Positions 29,431-37,274 of a stretch of DNA of 42,676 nucleotides are shown piece after piece. Made by a program: the position numbers and the translations under genes. This stretch comes from CAYHPY01 sp964358485 (GTDB lineage Bacteria > Elusimicrobiota > Elusimicrobia > UBA1565 > UBA9628). Under the pieces are notes generated by a model. The model worked only from the letters and a program-made list of their open reading frames with translations, was not told where the DNA came from and ran no database searches. The stretch covers positions 1 to 42,676 of the forward strand of contig CAYHPY010000026.1 in NCBI GenBank assembly GCA_964358485.1, given 5' to 3'. Every line of letters begins with the position of its first letter. Position 1 is the stretch's first letter.

Positions 29431-30261
29431 ATGAGCCCGAAAAAAAACCCCAACGAGAAATCCGGCTGCGGTTGTCTGATGGCATTGCTGTTGATCGTCG
29501 GCGCCAGTTGGCTGTTTTGGCCCAGCGGTCCTCAGCCGTCGCCGTCCGGCGGGACGCAGGCTCCTCCTCCGCCGCCGGTCCCGTCGACCGTCGGCCCCAT
29601 GAAATTCGATTGGCCCCGGGGCGGGGCGGACGGCAAGACGGAGCTGGCCGCCAACCTGAGGATGGTGAATTATTACGTGGTCCTCGACGGCTCCGGGAGC
29701 ATGTCCGACCGGGAGTGCGCGGGCGGCGCCACTAAAATGGAAGCCGCGAAGTCGGCCCTGGCCGAGTTCGCCAAGTCGGTGCCGGCCTCCGCCCAGTTGG
29801 GGTTGGCCGCCTTCGACGGGGCGGGAACCTCGGAGCGGGTGCCGTTGGGGACGGGCAACCGGGACCATTTCCTCTCGGCGGTCCGCGCGGTGTCGGCCAA
29901 CGGCGGAACCCCCCTGCGGAGCTCGATCGGCCTGGGCATCGAGAAGCTGGAGGAGGCCGCCCGGCGCCAGCTCGGCTACGGGGATTACAACCTCGTGATC
30001 GTGACCGACGGGGCCGCCTCGCCCGGCGAGGACCCCGGCGGGGTCGTGGCCGAGGTCCTGGGCCGCTCGCCCGTGATCATCCACACCATCGGCTTCTGCA
30101 TCGGCAAGGACCATTCGCTCAACCAACCCGGCCGGACCCTCTACCGGGCCGCGGACAATCCGGCCGAATTGCGGGCCGGACTGGGCGAGGTGCTGGCCGA
30201 GTCCCCGAAATTCGACGTTTCCGGTTTCTCCGCTCTGAAAGGGAGCGCCGCCCAAGAGTGA
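29431..30261 (+). CDS. membrane-anchored von Willebrand factor A domain protein
   Basis: The product has 276 residues. After a short basic N-terminus comes one membrane segment (CGCLMALLLIVGASWLFW, about 13-30), then a Pro/Ser-rich linker and a VWA domain from about 77. The metal site is intact: DGSGS (Asp86, Ser88, Ser90) in NYYVVLDGSGSMSD, a Thr in NGGTPLRSSI and the third element VIVTDGAASPG. VWA domains bind partner proteins through Mg. The domain should face the periplasm, next to the two OmpA fusions encoded on either side. Two nearby Cys at the membrane start (CGC) might be lipidated or form a disulphide, but a lipobox is not evident. The start ATG at 29431 is seven bases after the preceding stop and the end overlaps the next gene (GTGA). 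Confidence 0.85.
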   Translation: MSPKKNPNEKSGCGCLMALLLIVGASWLFWPSGPQPSPSGGTQAPPPPPVPSTVGPMKFDWPRGGADGKTELAANLRMVNYYVVLDGSGSMSDRECAGGATKMEAAKSALAEFAKSVPASAQLGLAAFDGAGTSERVPLGTGNRDHFLSAVRAVSANGGTPLRSSIGLGIEKLEEAARRQLGYGDYNLVIVTDGAASPGEDPGGVVAEVLGRSPVIIHTIGFCIGKDHSLNQPGRTLYRAADNPAELRAGLGEVLAESPKFDVSGFSALKGSAAQE

Positions 30262-31826
30262 ACGTCAGCCCGAAGGCCCTGTTCGCCGGCTTCATGGTCC
30301 TGGGCGCGGGAGGGATCCTGGGCGCCTACTTCGTCCTGCCCCGGCTCATGGAGAAACGCCAGCGGGAGACCTCCGACGCCAAGGACACCAAGGGGACCCT
30401 CCGGGTCGGCATGGACAACTGGGTCGGCTATTTCCCCCTCTGCAGTCCCGAGATGAAAAAACGGATGCGCGGGGCCAAGTACCTCATCCAGTGCGCCGAC
30501 GACAACGCGGACACGGCCGGGAGGATGAAAAAGCTCCGCGCCGGGGAACTGGATTTCGCCGTGGCCACGGTGGATTCCTTCCTCATAAACGGGGCCCCGG
30601 AGCAGTACCCGGGGACCATCGTGGCGGTGCTTGACCAATCCAAGGGCGGCGACGCGATCGTGGCCGACAAGCGGAAGGTCAAGAGCATCGACGAGCTCAA
30701 AAACCGCGCGGGCCTCAAGATCGCCTTCACCCCCGCCTCTCCCAGCGAGCACCTGCTCAAATCCGTGGCCGTCCATTTCGACATTCCGACCCTGCGCAAC
30801 CGCAAAGGCGCGTGGCGGGTGGAGGCGGAGGGTTCCTCCGACGCGCTCAAGAAGCTCGAGCGCGGCGAGGTGGACGCGGCCGTCCTGTGGGAGCCCGACG
30901 TGTCCCGCGCCACCTCCCGCAGCGAGGTCGTCAAGCTCCTGGGGACCGAGAACACCCGGCGGCTCATCGTGGACGTGCTGTTGGTCAACCGGGATTTCGC
31001 GGCGAAGGATCCCCAGGCGGTCAAGCTCCTTCTGGCGAACTATTTCCGGACGCTCAAAGCCTACCAGCAGGCCCCGGCGACGCTGACCGAGGACCTCGTC
31101 GAATCGGCCCGCCTGAGCACCAAGCAGGTGGAGGCCATGCTCCGCGGCGTGGAGTGGACGAGCCTGGCCGAAAACGCGTCGCGGTGGTACGGACTCTCCC
31201 TCGGGGCCGAGACCGGCGACGAGGGCTTGGTCGACACGATCGAATCCACCGTCCAGATTTTGATCGAAAGCGGGGATTTTCCCTCCACCCCGGTTCCCCA
31301 GGGAGATCCTTATCGACTGCTCAACAGCGCCTTCATCGAGGACCTCATGAAATCGGGAGGCTCCGAGGCCTTCGGCGACGCCGGCGCCTCCGCCAAGGGC
31401 GCCCCCTCCCTGGCCCGGGATTTCCCGGCGCTCAACGAGCGCGGCTGGGAGGCGCTTAAGGAAGTCGGGACCCTCAAGGTCCTGCCCATCACCTTCCAGA
31501 GCGGCACGGCCGACTTGAGCCTGGAGGGCAAAGGAGAACTCGACAAGGCGGCGGGCCACCTCCAGCATTATCCGGGCTTTCGCGTGGTGCTCAAGGGCCA
31601 CACCGGACTCAACGGGGACGCCGGGCAGAACCAAATATTGTCCCGGGAGCGGGCGGAGGCGGTGCGCCGCTACCTGACGGTGGCCCACGGGATCGACGAG
31701 GACCGCCTGCGCGCCTTGGGCCTGGGTCCCAATAAGCCTCTCCCCCGCCAGGCGGGTGAATCGGACCGGGCCTTCAACTACCGCCTGCCGCGCGTGGAAC
31801 TCTATCTGGTCATGGAGAGCCTGTAA
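30258..31826 (+). CDS. second solute-binding/OmpA-like fusion, membrane-anchored
   Basis: The product has 522 residues. An uncleaved-looking hydrophobic segment (LFAGFMVLGAGGILGAYFVL, residues 8-27) anchors it. From about 45 to 340 is a periplasmic binding fold of the taurine/nitrate/urea kind: GTLRVGMDNWVGYFPL, AGELDFAVATVDSFLINGAP, LKKLERGEVDAAVLWEPDVS. The OmpA-like domain spans about 405-520 (LPITFQSGTADLSLEGKGEL, LSRERAEAVRRYL, PRVELYLV). Its first motif reads GHTG (447-450), so the Asp that normally holds diaminopimelate is a Gly, while the Arg of the second motif is kept. The GTG start overlaps the VWA stop (GTGA) and the stop overlaps the next start (TAATG). Together with the first fusion it gives two wall-facing binding proteins for one transporter. 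Confidence 0.85.
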   Translation: MNVSPKALFAGFMVLGAGGILGAYFVLPRLMEKRQRETSDAKDTKGTLRVGMDNWVGYFPLCSPEMKKRMRGAKYLIQCADDNADTAGRMKKLRAGELDFAVATVDSFLINGAPEQYPGTIVAVLDQSKGGDAIVADKRKVKSIDELKNRAGLKIAFTPASPSEHLLKSVAVHFDIPTLRNRKGAWRVEAEGSSDALKKLERGEVDAAVLWEPDVSRATSRSEVVKLLGTENTRRLIVDVLLVNRDFAAKDPQAVKLLLANYFRTLKAYQQAPATLTEDLVESARLSTKQVEAMLRGVEWTSLAENASRWYGLSLGAETGDEGLVDTIESTVQILIESGDFPSTPVPQGDPYRLLNSAFIEDLMKSGGSEAFGDAGASAKGAPSLARDFPALNERGWEALKEVGTLKVLPITFQSGTADLSLEGKGELDKAAGHLQHYPGFRVVLKGHTGLNGDAGQNQILSRERAEAVRRYLTVAHGIDEDRLRALGLGPNKPLPRQAGESDRAFNYRLPRVELYLVMESL

Positions 31827-32677
31827 TGGCCGACCTGCGCGAATTCTCCCGGGAGGCCACCAAGAAGGCGGTGCTCAAGGCCGGCCTGGAGCATCCCGTC
31901 ACCATGTTCTCGACCGGGGTCGGCGTCCTGGGGGCCCTGGCCGTGGGCCTGTTCGGGGCGGCCACCTTGCCCGTCGCGGCCACCGTCGGGGGCTTGGGCC
32001 TCGGGATGGGAAGCCTGCTCTATAACTATTTCGTGCGCGGCGGGACCCTGGCCGATCAGCACATCAAAAAAATCTACGAGGACCTGGCCAAGCAGAGGCT
32101 CAAGGTCATGCAGGCCTTGGAGAAAAATTTCAAGCGCCTGGGCGACAAGGCCCAAGGCGAGGTTGCCGAGCAGGCCGAACAGGGGGGCGAGCAATTCACC
32201 CAGGCCGTCGAACGGTTCGAGTCCCTCAAGAAAACGCTCGATGAAAAGCTGTCCCCGGGAGAACTCACCTACGGCCGCTACCTCGGGGCCGCGGAGCAGG
32301 TCTATCTTTCGGTGCTCGACAATCTCTCCATCATGGCGGCGCTGCTCCAGAGCGTGGCGGCCATCGACACCCGCTACATCGCCTCCCGCATGAAGGCCTT
32401 GCTGGCGATGTCTTCCCCCAAGCCGGCCGACAAGGAAGAGCTCAAGACCCTCGAGGAGCGCGAGCGCGTGGCCAAGGAGACGCTCGACAAGGTCAACGAT
32501 CTGGTGACCCGCAACGAAGTGGCGATCACCCAAATGGACAAGCTCGGCGCCGCCCTGGCCGAGCTCCGGACGCTGCCGGGCGGCGCGTCGGTGGACCTGG
32601 ACACCGCCATCCAGGAGATGGAAGAATTGGCCAAGCAGGCCTACCGGTACGGCCGAGATCAAGGAGGAAACGAGTGA
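31826..32677 (+). CDS. membrane coiled-coil protein preceding TelA
   Basis: The product has 283 residues. Two adjacent hydrophobic segments lie at about residues 28-66 (VTMFSTGVGVLGALAVGLFG and ATVGGLGLGMGSLLYNYFV). The rest is a long, charged helical region with heptad patterns (IYEDLAKQRLKVMQALEKNF, LKTLEERERVAKETLDKVND), so it is an inner-membrane protein with a cytoplasmic coiled coil. I cannot name the family with certainty; similar proteins precede telA in other genomes and some are annotated as related to XpaC/5-bromo-4-chloroindolyl phosphate hydrolysis proteins. It overlaps telA by four bases (GTGA), which points to a complex with TelA. Confidence 0.7.
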   Translation: MADLREFSREATKKAVLKAGLEHPVTMFSTGVGVLGALAVGLFGAATLPVAATVGGLGLGMGSLLYNYFVRGGTLADQHIKKIYEDLAKQRLKVMQALEKNFKRLGDKAQGEVAEQAEQGGEQFTQAVERFESLKKTLDEKLSPGELTYGRYLGAAEQVYLSVLDNLSIMAALLQSVAAIDTRYIASRMKALLAMSSPKPADKEELKTLEERERVAKETLDKVNDLVTRNEVAITQMDKLGAALAELRTLPGGASVDLDTAIQEMEELAKQAYRYGRDQGGNE

Positions 32678-33849
32678 GCCTAAAAACCGCGGATATTGAA
32701 GAAGTCAAGAAGGACCTGGAACTGGTGGAGCCCACCCAAACGGCCCTGGCCCCGGGGGACGACCCCAAGCTCGAGAAGAAGGCCGACCTGATCGTCAAGG
32801 AGCTCCTCAACCTCCAGGGCGACAAGGCGGAGTCCAAGCTCCGCAGTAAGACCACCATCGAAACCCTCGGCGGCGAGGTTCAGCGCAAAGCCGCGCTTCA
32901 AAGCGAGAAGCTCAAGGACCCCATCACGAAGCTGTCCGCCCGCTCGGCGGAGGGCGGCGGGGTGGCCAAGTCCCTCATCGATTTGCGCGAGCAGGTCGAG
33001 GACCTGGACCCGATGCGTTTCGACCTTGACGGCGGTTTCGCGACCCGGGTCATGGGCTACATCCCGGGCATCGGGAGCCCCCTCAAACGCTATTTCTCCC
33101 GCTATCACAGCGCGCAGACCGTCATCGACTCCGTGATCAAGTCCCTGGAGCTCGGCCGTGACCAGCTCAAGCGCGACAACGTCACCTTGGGCGAGGACCA
33201 AAAACGCATGACGGAGTATTCCGAGAAGCTCCTCACGGCGGTGCGCTTCGCCCAGCTTCTCGACATCCGCCTGCAGGCCAAAATGGACGCGCTCTCCGAG
33301 ACCGACGAGCTCAAGGCCTTCATCGGCGAGGAGCTGATCTTTCCCCTGCGCCAGCGCATCATGGACCTCCAACAGCAGTTGGCGGTCAACCAGCAGGGCG
33401 TGCTGGCCATGGAGATCCTCATCCGCAACAACAAGGAGCTTATCCGGGGCGTGGACCGCGCGCTCAACGTGACGGTCAGCGCCCTGCAGGTGGCGGTCAC
33501 CGTCGCGTTGGCCTTGGCCGACCAGCAGATCGTGCTCGACAAGGTCCAGGCCCTGTCCAAGACCACCACGGACCTCATCGCCGGCACGGCCGCCCGCCTC
33601 AAGACCCAGGGGGTCGAGATTCACAAGCAGGCCTCCCGGACCCAGTTGGACATGGAGACCCTCAAGAAGGCCTTCGCCGACATCAAGGACGCCATGGACG
33701 ACGTCGCGCAATTCCGCAAGCTGGCCCTGCCCCAAATGGCCGACACGATCAAGGAGATGGACCACTTGACCGAGCAGGCCGGCCGGGCGGTGGAGAAGAT
33801 GCAAAAAGGGACGAAGGCGGCCCCGGTCATTCCGTTGGACCTCGAATAA
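32674..33849 (+). CDS. telA: TelA-family protein (toxic anion resistance)
   Basis: The 391-residue, mostly helical cytoplasmic protein matches the TelA family along its length: PMRFDLDGGFATRVMGYIPG, then IGSPLKRYFSRYHSAQTVID, ITSL-like ELGRDQLKRDNVTLGEDQKR, LIFPLRQRIMDLQQQLAVNQ, MEILIRNNKELIRGVDRALN, and VTVALALADQQIVLDKVQAL. TelA is linked to tellurite and other stress resistance, but its molecular work is unknown; homologues cooperate with VWA-containing Ter proteins and with XpaC-like partners. Here it sits between an envelope-anchored protein and an ABC importer, so a role in assembling or sensing at the inner membrane is possible. The GTG start overlaps the previous stop. Confidence 0.92.
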   Translation: MSLKTADIEEVKKDLELVEPTQTALAPGDDPKLEKKADLIVKELLNLQGDKAESKLRSKTTIETLGGEVQRKAALQSEKLKDPITKLSARSAEGGGVAKSLIDLREQVEDLDPMRFDLDGGFATRVMGYIPGIGSPLKRYFSRYHSAQTVIDSVIKSLELGRDQLKRDNVTLGEDQKRMTEYSEKLLTAVRFAQLLDIRLQAKMDALSETDELKAFIGEELIFPLRQRIMDLQQQLAVNQQGVLAMEILIRNNKELIRGVDRALNVTVSALQVAVTVALALADQQIVLDKVQALSKTTTDLIAGTAARLKTQGVEIHKQASRTQLDMETLKKAFADIKDAMDDVAQFRKLALPQMADTIKEMDHLTEQAGRAVEKMQKGTKAAPVIPLDLE

Positions 33850-33860
33850 GAAAAGGAGAC

Positions 33861-34937
33861 ATGAAAATGAAAAGAACCAAAGTTCTGCTCGCCGCTTTCG
33901 CGGCGATGGCCCTGGGCGCCGTCCTGGCCCCGGCTCCGGCGGCCGCTGAAGCCGCGCCGAAGAAGTCCTTCGGAGTGGCCTGGTCCCACTACACCGGCTG
34001 GGAGCCGTGGGCCTACGCCGAGGAGTCGGGGATCCTCAAGAAGTGGGCGGACAAATACGGCATCGAGATCAAACTTTCGTTGATCAACGATTACGTCGAG
34101 TCCATCAACCTCTACACCTCGGGCAAGTTCGACGCCTGCGTGATGACCAACATGGACGCGCTGACCATCCCCGCCGTGGGCGGCGTGGATTCCACCGCGC
34201 TGATCGTCGGGGACTTCTCCAACGGCAACGACGGCATCGTGACCAAGAAAGGGAAGACGGTCAAGGACCTCAAGGGCCAAAGCCTCAAGCTGGTGGAGTT
34301 GTCGGTCTCGCACTACCTCCTCAGCCGCGGCCTTTCGATGAACGGCATGTCCGAGAAGGACGTGAAGCTCGTCAACACCAGCGACGCCGACATCGGCTCC
34401 GTGTTCGTCTCCGACCCGGCGGGCGCCGCGGTCACTTGGAACCCGACCCTGATGAAGGCGCGAAACGCCAAAGGGGCGACCTTGGTCTTCGACTCGTCCT
34501 CCATCCCGGGCGAGATCATGGACCTCATGGTCGTCAAGACCGGCGCTCCCGACGCCCTGAAAAAGGCCCTCACCGGCGCCTGGTATGAAACCATGGCCGT
34601 GATGTCGGGCCGGGGCAAGAAGAGCAACGAGGCCCTCGCCTCCATGGCCAAGACGGCCGGAGGGACGGTTGCGGAGTTCAAGGCCCAGCTTAAAACCACC
34701 CGGATGTTCTATACCGCCGCGGAAGCGGCGGACTTCGCCAAGGGCGCGGAGCTTAAGAAGACCATGGAATACGTCCGCACCTTCTCCTTCGACCACGGCC
34801 TCTACGGGGCCGGGGCGGCCTCCAAGGATCTGGTCGGCATCGAGTTCGCCGACGGCAGCGTCCTGGGGGACAAGAAGGTCCTCAAGCTCCGCTTCACCGA
34901 CCGGTGGATGCGCATGGCGGCGGAAGGCAAGCTCTGA
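33861..34937 (+). CDS. ABC transporter substrate-binding protein, urea-carboxylase-region type
   Basis: The 358-residue periplasmic protein has a signal peptide (KRTKVLLAAFAAMALGAVLA, cleavage in AAAEAA) and a type-2 binding fold. The start of the mature part, FGVAWSHYTGWEPWAYAEES, then GILKKWADKYGIEIKL and TSGKFDACVMTNMDALTIPA, is characteristic of the binding proteins encoded near urea carboxylase genes. No urea carboxylase is present in the window, so urea is only a guess; a related amine, amide or sulfonate is possible. AGGAG (33854-33858) is only two bases before the ATG at 33861 but eight before a second in-frame ATG at 33867, which may be the true start. The permease follows with an overlap. 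Confidence 0.88.
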   Translation: MKMKRTKVLLAAFAAMALGAVLAPAPAAAEAAPKKSFGVAWSHYTGWEPWAYAEESGILKKWADKYGIEIKLSLINDYVESINLYTSGKFDACVMTNMDALTIPAVGGVDSTALIVGDFSNGNDGIVTKKGKTVKDLKGQSLKLVELSVSHYLLSRGLSMNGMSEKDVKLVNTSDADIGSVFVSDPAGAAVTWNPTLMKARNAKGATLVFDSSSIPGEIMDLMVVKTGAPDALKKALTGAWYETMAVMSGRGKKSNEALASMAKTAGGTVAEFKAQLKTTRMFYTAAEAADFAKGAELKKTMEYVRTFSFDHGLYGAGAASKDLVGIEFADGSVLGDKKVLKLRFTDRWMRMAAEGKL

Positions 34938-35791
34938 GCGCCGCGCCGGCCGGGGGGGTTCCCGGGGAACCGAAATTCTGGGGCATCCACGCGCGTCCAA
35001 GCGCGTGGATGCGCCGGGTCCTGGGAACCCTCCCGTTCTTTTTCGCCCTCCTCGTGTATTTGGCGGCCTCCAACGCCCGCCTGCGCGAGAACCCGATGGA
35101 CAAGCTCCTGCCCTCCCCCGCCGGGATGACCGAGGCGGCCCGGCGCATGGCGCTGGAACCCGACCGCCGTTCCGGGTCCCGTCTGCTGTGGTTGGACACC
35201 GCCTCGAGCCTCAAGCGCCTGGGAATGGGCATTTCCTGCGGGGCCGCGGTCGGGTTTTTCCTGGGGCTCAACCTGGGGTTGTTGCCCGGCCTTTCGGCCC
35301 TGCTGCAGCCCTTCGTCACGGCGGTCTCCATCATCCCCCCCCTGGCGGTCCTGCCCATTCTCTTCATCGCCTTCGGGGTCGACGAGCTGGCCAAGGTGGT
35401 GCTCATTTTTGTCGGCACCTTTCCCGTGATCACCCGGGACATCATGCTGGCCGCCCGCAACACCCCCCGGGAGCAGGTGGTCAAGGCCCTGACCTTGGGG
35501 GCCTCGGAGCTGGAGGTGGTCTACCGCATCGTCCTGCCCCAGCTCATGCCCCGCCTGTTGGAGACCGTGCGCCTCAGCCTGGGCGCGGCCTGGCTGTTTC
35601 TGATCGCCTCCGAGGCCATCGCCGCCGAGTCGGGCCTGGGCTACCGGATTTTCCTCATGCGCCGCTACCTGGCCATGGACGTGATCCTTCCCTACACCGC
35701 TTGGATCACGATCCTCGGTTTCGGCGCGGACCTGGGGCTCAAGCAGATCATCCGCCGGGTCTATCCCTGGTATTCCTCGGAGGATGACTGA
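34904..35791 (+). CDS. ABC transporter permease
   Basis: The 295-residue inner-membrane protein has about six helices (GTLPFFFALLVYLAASNARL, GMGISCGAAVGFFLGLNLGL, AVSIIPPLAVLPILFIAFGV, VLIFVGTFPVITRDIMLAAR) and the permease coupling loop with EAA-like sequence VKALTLGASELEVVYRIVLP. PMDKLLPSPAGMTEAARRMA near the N-terminus is typical of permeases of the taurine/urea-carboxylase-region type. The GTG start at 34904 would overlap the binding-protein gene by 34 bases; a later start, such as the codon overlapping the stop at 34934 or the ATG at 35009, is possible, and the first ten residues look unusual. It ends at a TGATG junction with the ATPase gene. Confidence 0.9.
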   Translation: MDAHGGGRQALSAAPAGGVPGEPKFWGIHARPSAWMRRVLGTLPFFFALLVYLAASNARLRENPMDKLLPSPAGMTEAARRMALEPDRRSGSRLLWLDTASSLKRLGMGISCGAAVGFFLGLNLGLLPGLSALLQPFVTAVSIIPPLAVLPILFIAFGVDELAKVVLIFVGTFPVITRDIMLAARNTPREQVVKALTLGASELEVVYRIVLPQLMPRLLETVRLSLGAAWLFLIASEAIAAESGLGYRIFLMRRYLAMDVILPYTAWITILGFGADLGLKQIIRRVYPWYSSEDD

Positions 35792-36702
35792 TGGTCCCCC
35801 CCGCGCCCGCCGGCGGCCCCGCCGGCAAGGTCCTGCACATCGAGAACGTGGAGAAATCCTACGGCCCCAAGCTCATCTTGGACGACATCGACCTGTCGGT
35901 CCGGGCCGGGGAGTTCTGCGCCCTGGTGGGCCCCAGCGGCTGCGGAAAATCCACGCTTTTGCGCCTGATCCTGGGGGCCGAACGGCCGGACTGCGGACGT
36001 ATACTTTTAGACGGCCAGCCCCTGGGCGCGCCGGACGCCCAGCGGGGGATCGTGTTCCAGAAATACTCCCTTTTCCCCCACCTGTCGATCTTGGACAACA
36101 TTCTCCTGGGTCCCCGCATGAGCACGGGTTTCCTGGAGTGGGGCGGCAAGCGCCCGGCCTTCGTGGAGGAGGCGCGGGGCCTGCTCAAAACCGTGCGCCT
36201 GGAAGCCGACGCCCACAAATACCCTCATGAGCTCTCCGGGGGCATGCAGCAGCGGGTGGCCATCGCGCAGGCCCTGATCATGCGCCCCAAGGTCCTGCTC
36301 ATGGACGAGCCCTTCGGGGCCTTGGACCCCAGCGTCCGCGAGGACCTGCAGGTTTTCATTCTGGAGACCTGGGAAAAACTCAAGATGACCATTTTCTTCG
36401 TGACCCACGACATCGGCGAGGCGGTGTTCTTGTCCACGCGCGTGATGGTGCTCTCCCAGCATTACCAGGACGTCCGTCCCGCTCCCCCGGAGCGCCACGG
36501 GGCCAAGATCGTGGCGGATTACCAAACCAAGAAGGGGGCCGGTTCCACGGAACTCAAACGCACGGCCGAGTTCGCGGACCTGGTCCAAACCATCCGCCGG
36601 GAGGGCTTTGAGCCCACGGTTCTGCGGAAGGTCGACGAGTTCAACCTGCACCACCCGGACTCCTGGCGGTCCCTGAGCGCGGAGGAGGGAGGCGGGGGCT
36701 AA
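35791..36702 (+). CDS. ABC transporter ATP-binding protein
   Basis: The 303-residue ATPase drives the importer made with the permease encoded upstream. Walker A GPSGCGKST is at 47-55, the signature LSGGMQQRVAIAQAL starts at 148, Walker B with VLLMDEPFGALDP follows, and the switch His is in FFVTHDIGEA. The Q-loop lies in GIVFQKYSLFPHLSILDNIL. The C-terminal extension (about 235-303: YQTKKGAGSTELKRTAEFAD, FEPTVLRKVDEFNLHHPDSW) is longer than in taurine or nitrate ATPases and is shared with the urea-carboxylase-region group. The start overlaps the permease stop by one base. A 23-base piece of its 3' end recurs with one mismatch at 39019-39041. Confidence 0.93.
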   Translation: MVPPAPAGGPAGKVLHIENVEKSYGPKLILDDIDLSVRAGEFCALVGPSGCGKSTLLRLILGAERPDCGRILLDGQPLGAPDAQRGIVFQKYSLFPHLSILDNILLGPRMSTGFLEWGGKRPAFVEEARGLLKTVRLEADAHKYPHELSGGMQQRVAIAQALIMRPKVLLMDEPFGALDPSVREDLQVFILETWEKLKMTIFFVTHDIGEAVFLSTRVMVLSQHYQDVRPAPPERHGAKIVADYQTKKGAGSTELKRTAEFADLVQTIRREGFEPTVLRKVDEFNLHHPDSWRSLSAEEGGGG

Positions 36703-36773
36703 GGGGGTCGAGGAAAACAACGACAAAGCTATGAAGTGGGAAGTGCTAAGGCAGGCGGGGTCTGGACAAAACC

Positions 36774-37259
36774 ATGGGTGAACATAAACGGCCAAAACTG
36801 CGCGCGATCGAAGATTGGCTTCGTTCAGAATATGGAGGGTCGGCTTCCAGAACTCTCGACCATGTTTACTCAGAGGAATACCGCTTGCGATGGAAACCGA
36901 AAAAATCCCTAGAGGCCGACTACGTTAAGGAGATCAATGGGAAGATCGTCTACGTCGATGTTTTTGGGCCAAATGACGACTGGCGGACAATTTTGGGAAA
37001 GGCACTGTGCTATTCGGCCAATGCCGATCGTGCCGGTGGTGAGTATGAAGTATGGCTGGTGACCGATTTCGATGATGATGCGAAGACAGCCAGGCTCACC
37101 GGCGAGAAGCACAAGGCTCAGGTCGAAGGCTGGAAGATGTTCTATAGTGAGATGAAGGCTTTGATCGTCGAAACCATGCGGCCCGGCATCACCGGACGGG
37201 TGATGATCCTCCACGCCGCAACCTCTGGGGAGAGAAAAGTCTTGGAGCCCATAGGTTAA
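36774..37259 (+). CDS. hypothetical protein in a lower-GC island
   Basis: The product has 161 residues, soluble, with alternating strands and helices: SLEADYVKEINGKIVYVDVF, WRTILGKALCYSANADRAGG, EYEVWLVTDFDDDAKTARLT, GRVMILHAATSGERKVLEP. I do not recognise a family. The pattern of a charged strand followed by Val-Asp-Val and a helix with GKAL recalls nuclease-like folds, but the catalytic triad cannot be laid on it. Base composition is clearly poorer in G and C than the operon upstream, and codon choice is less biased, signs of transfer. The start ATG at 36774 lacks a clear promoter or Shine-Dalgarno site. A second gene remnant follows after 15 bases. Confidence 0.6.
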   Translation: MGEHKRPKLRAIEDWLRSEYGGSASRTLDHVYSEEYRLRWKPKKSLEADYVKEINGKIVYVDVFGPNDDWRTILGKALCYSANADRAGGEYEVWLVTDFDDDAKTARLTGEKHKAQVEGWKMFYSEMKALIVETMRPGITGRVMILHAATSGERKVLEPIG

Positions 37260-37274
37260 CAGGAGTTGCCCGAA

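Noticed and set aside
27693..36702. Reading the large operon as a simple tellurite resistance (ter) locus
   Set aside because: Only TelA fits; TerB/TerD/TerZ proteins are absent and half of the genes are solute-binding or ABC proteins.
36774..37259. PD-(D/E)xK nuclease
   Set aside because: A Val-Asp-Val strand suggests it, but I cannot place the ExK part, so I left the function open.
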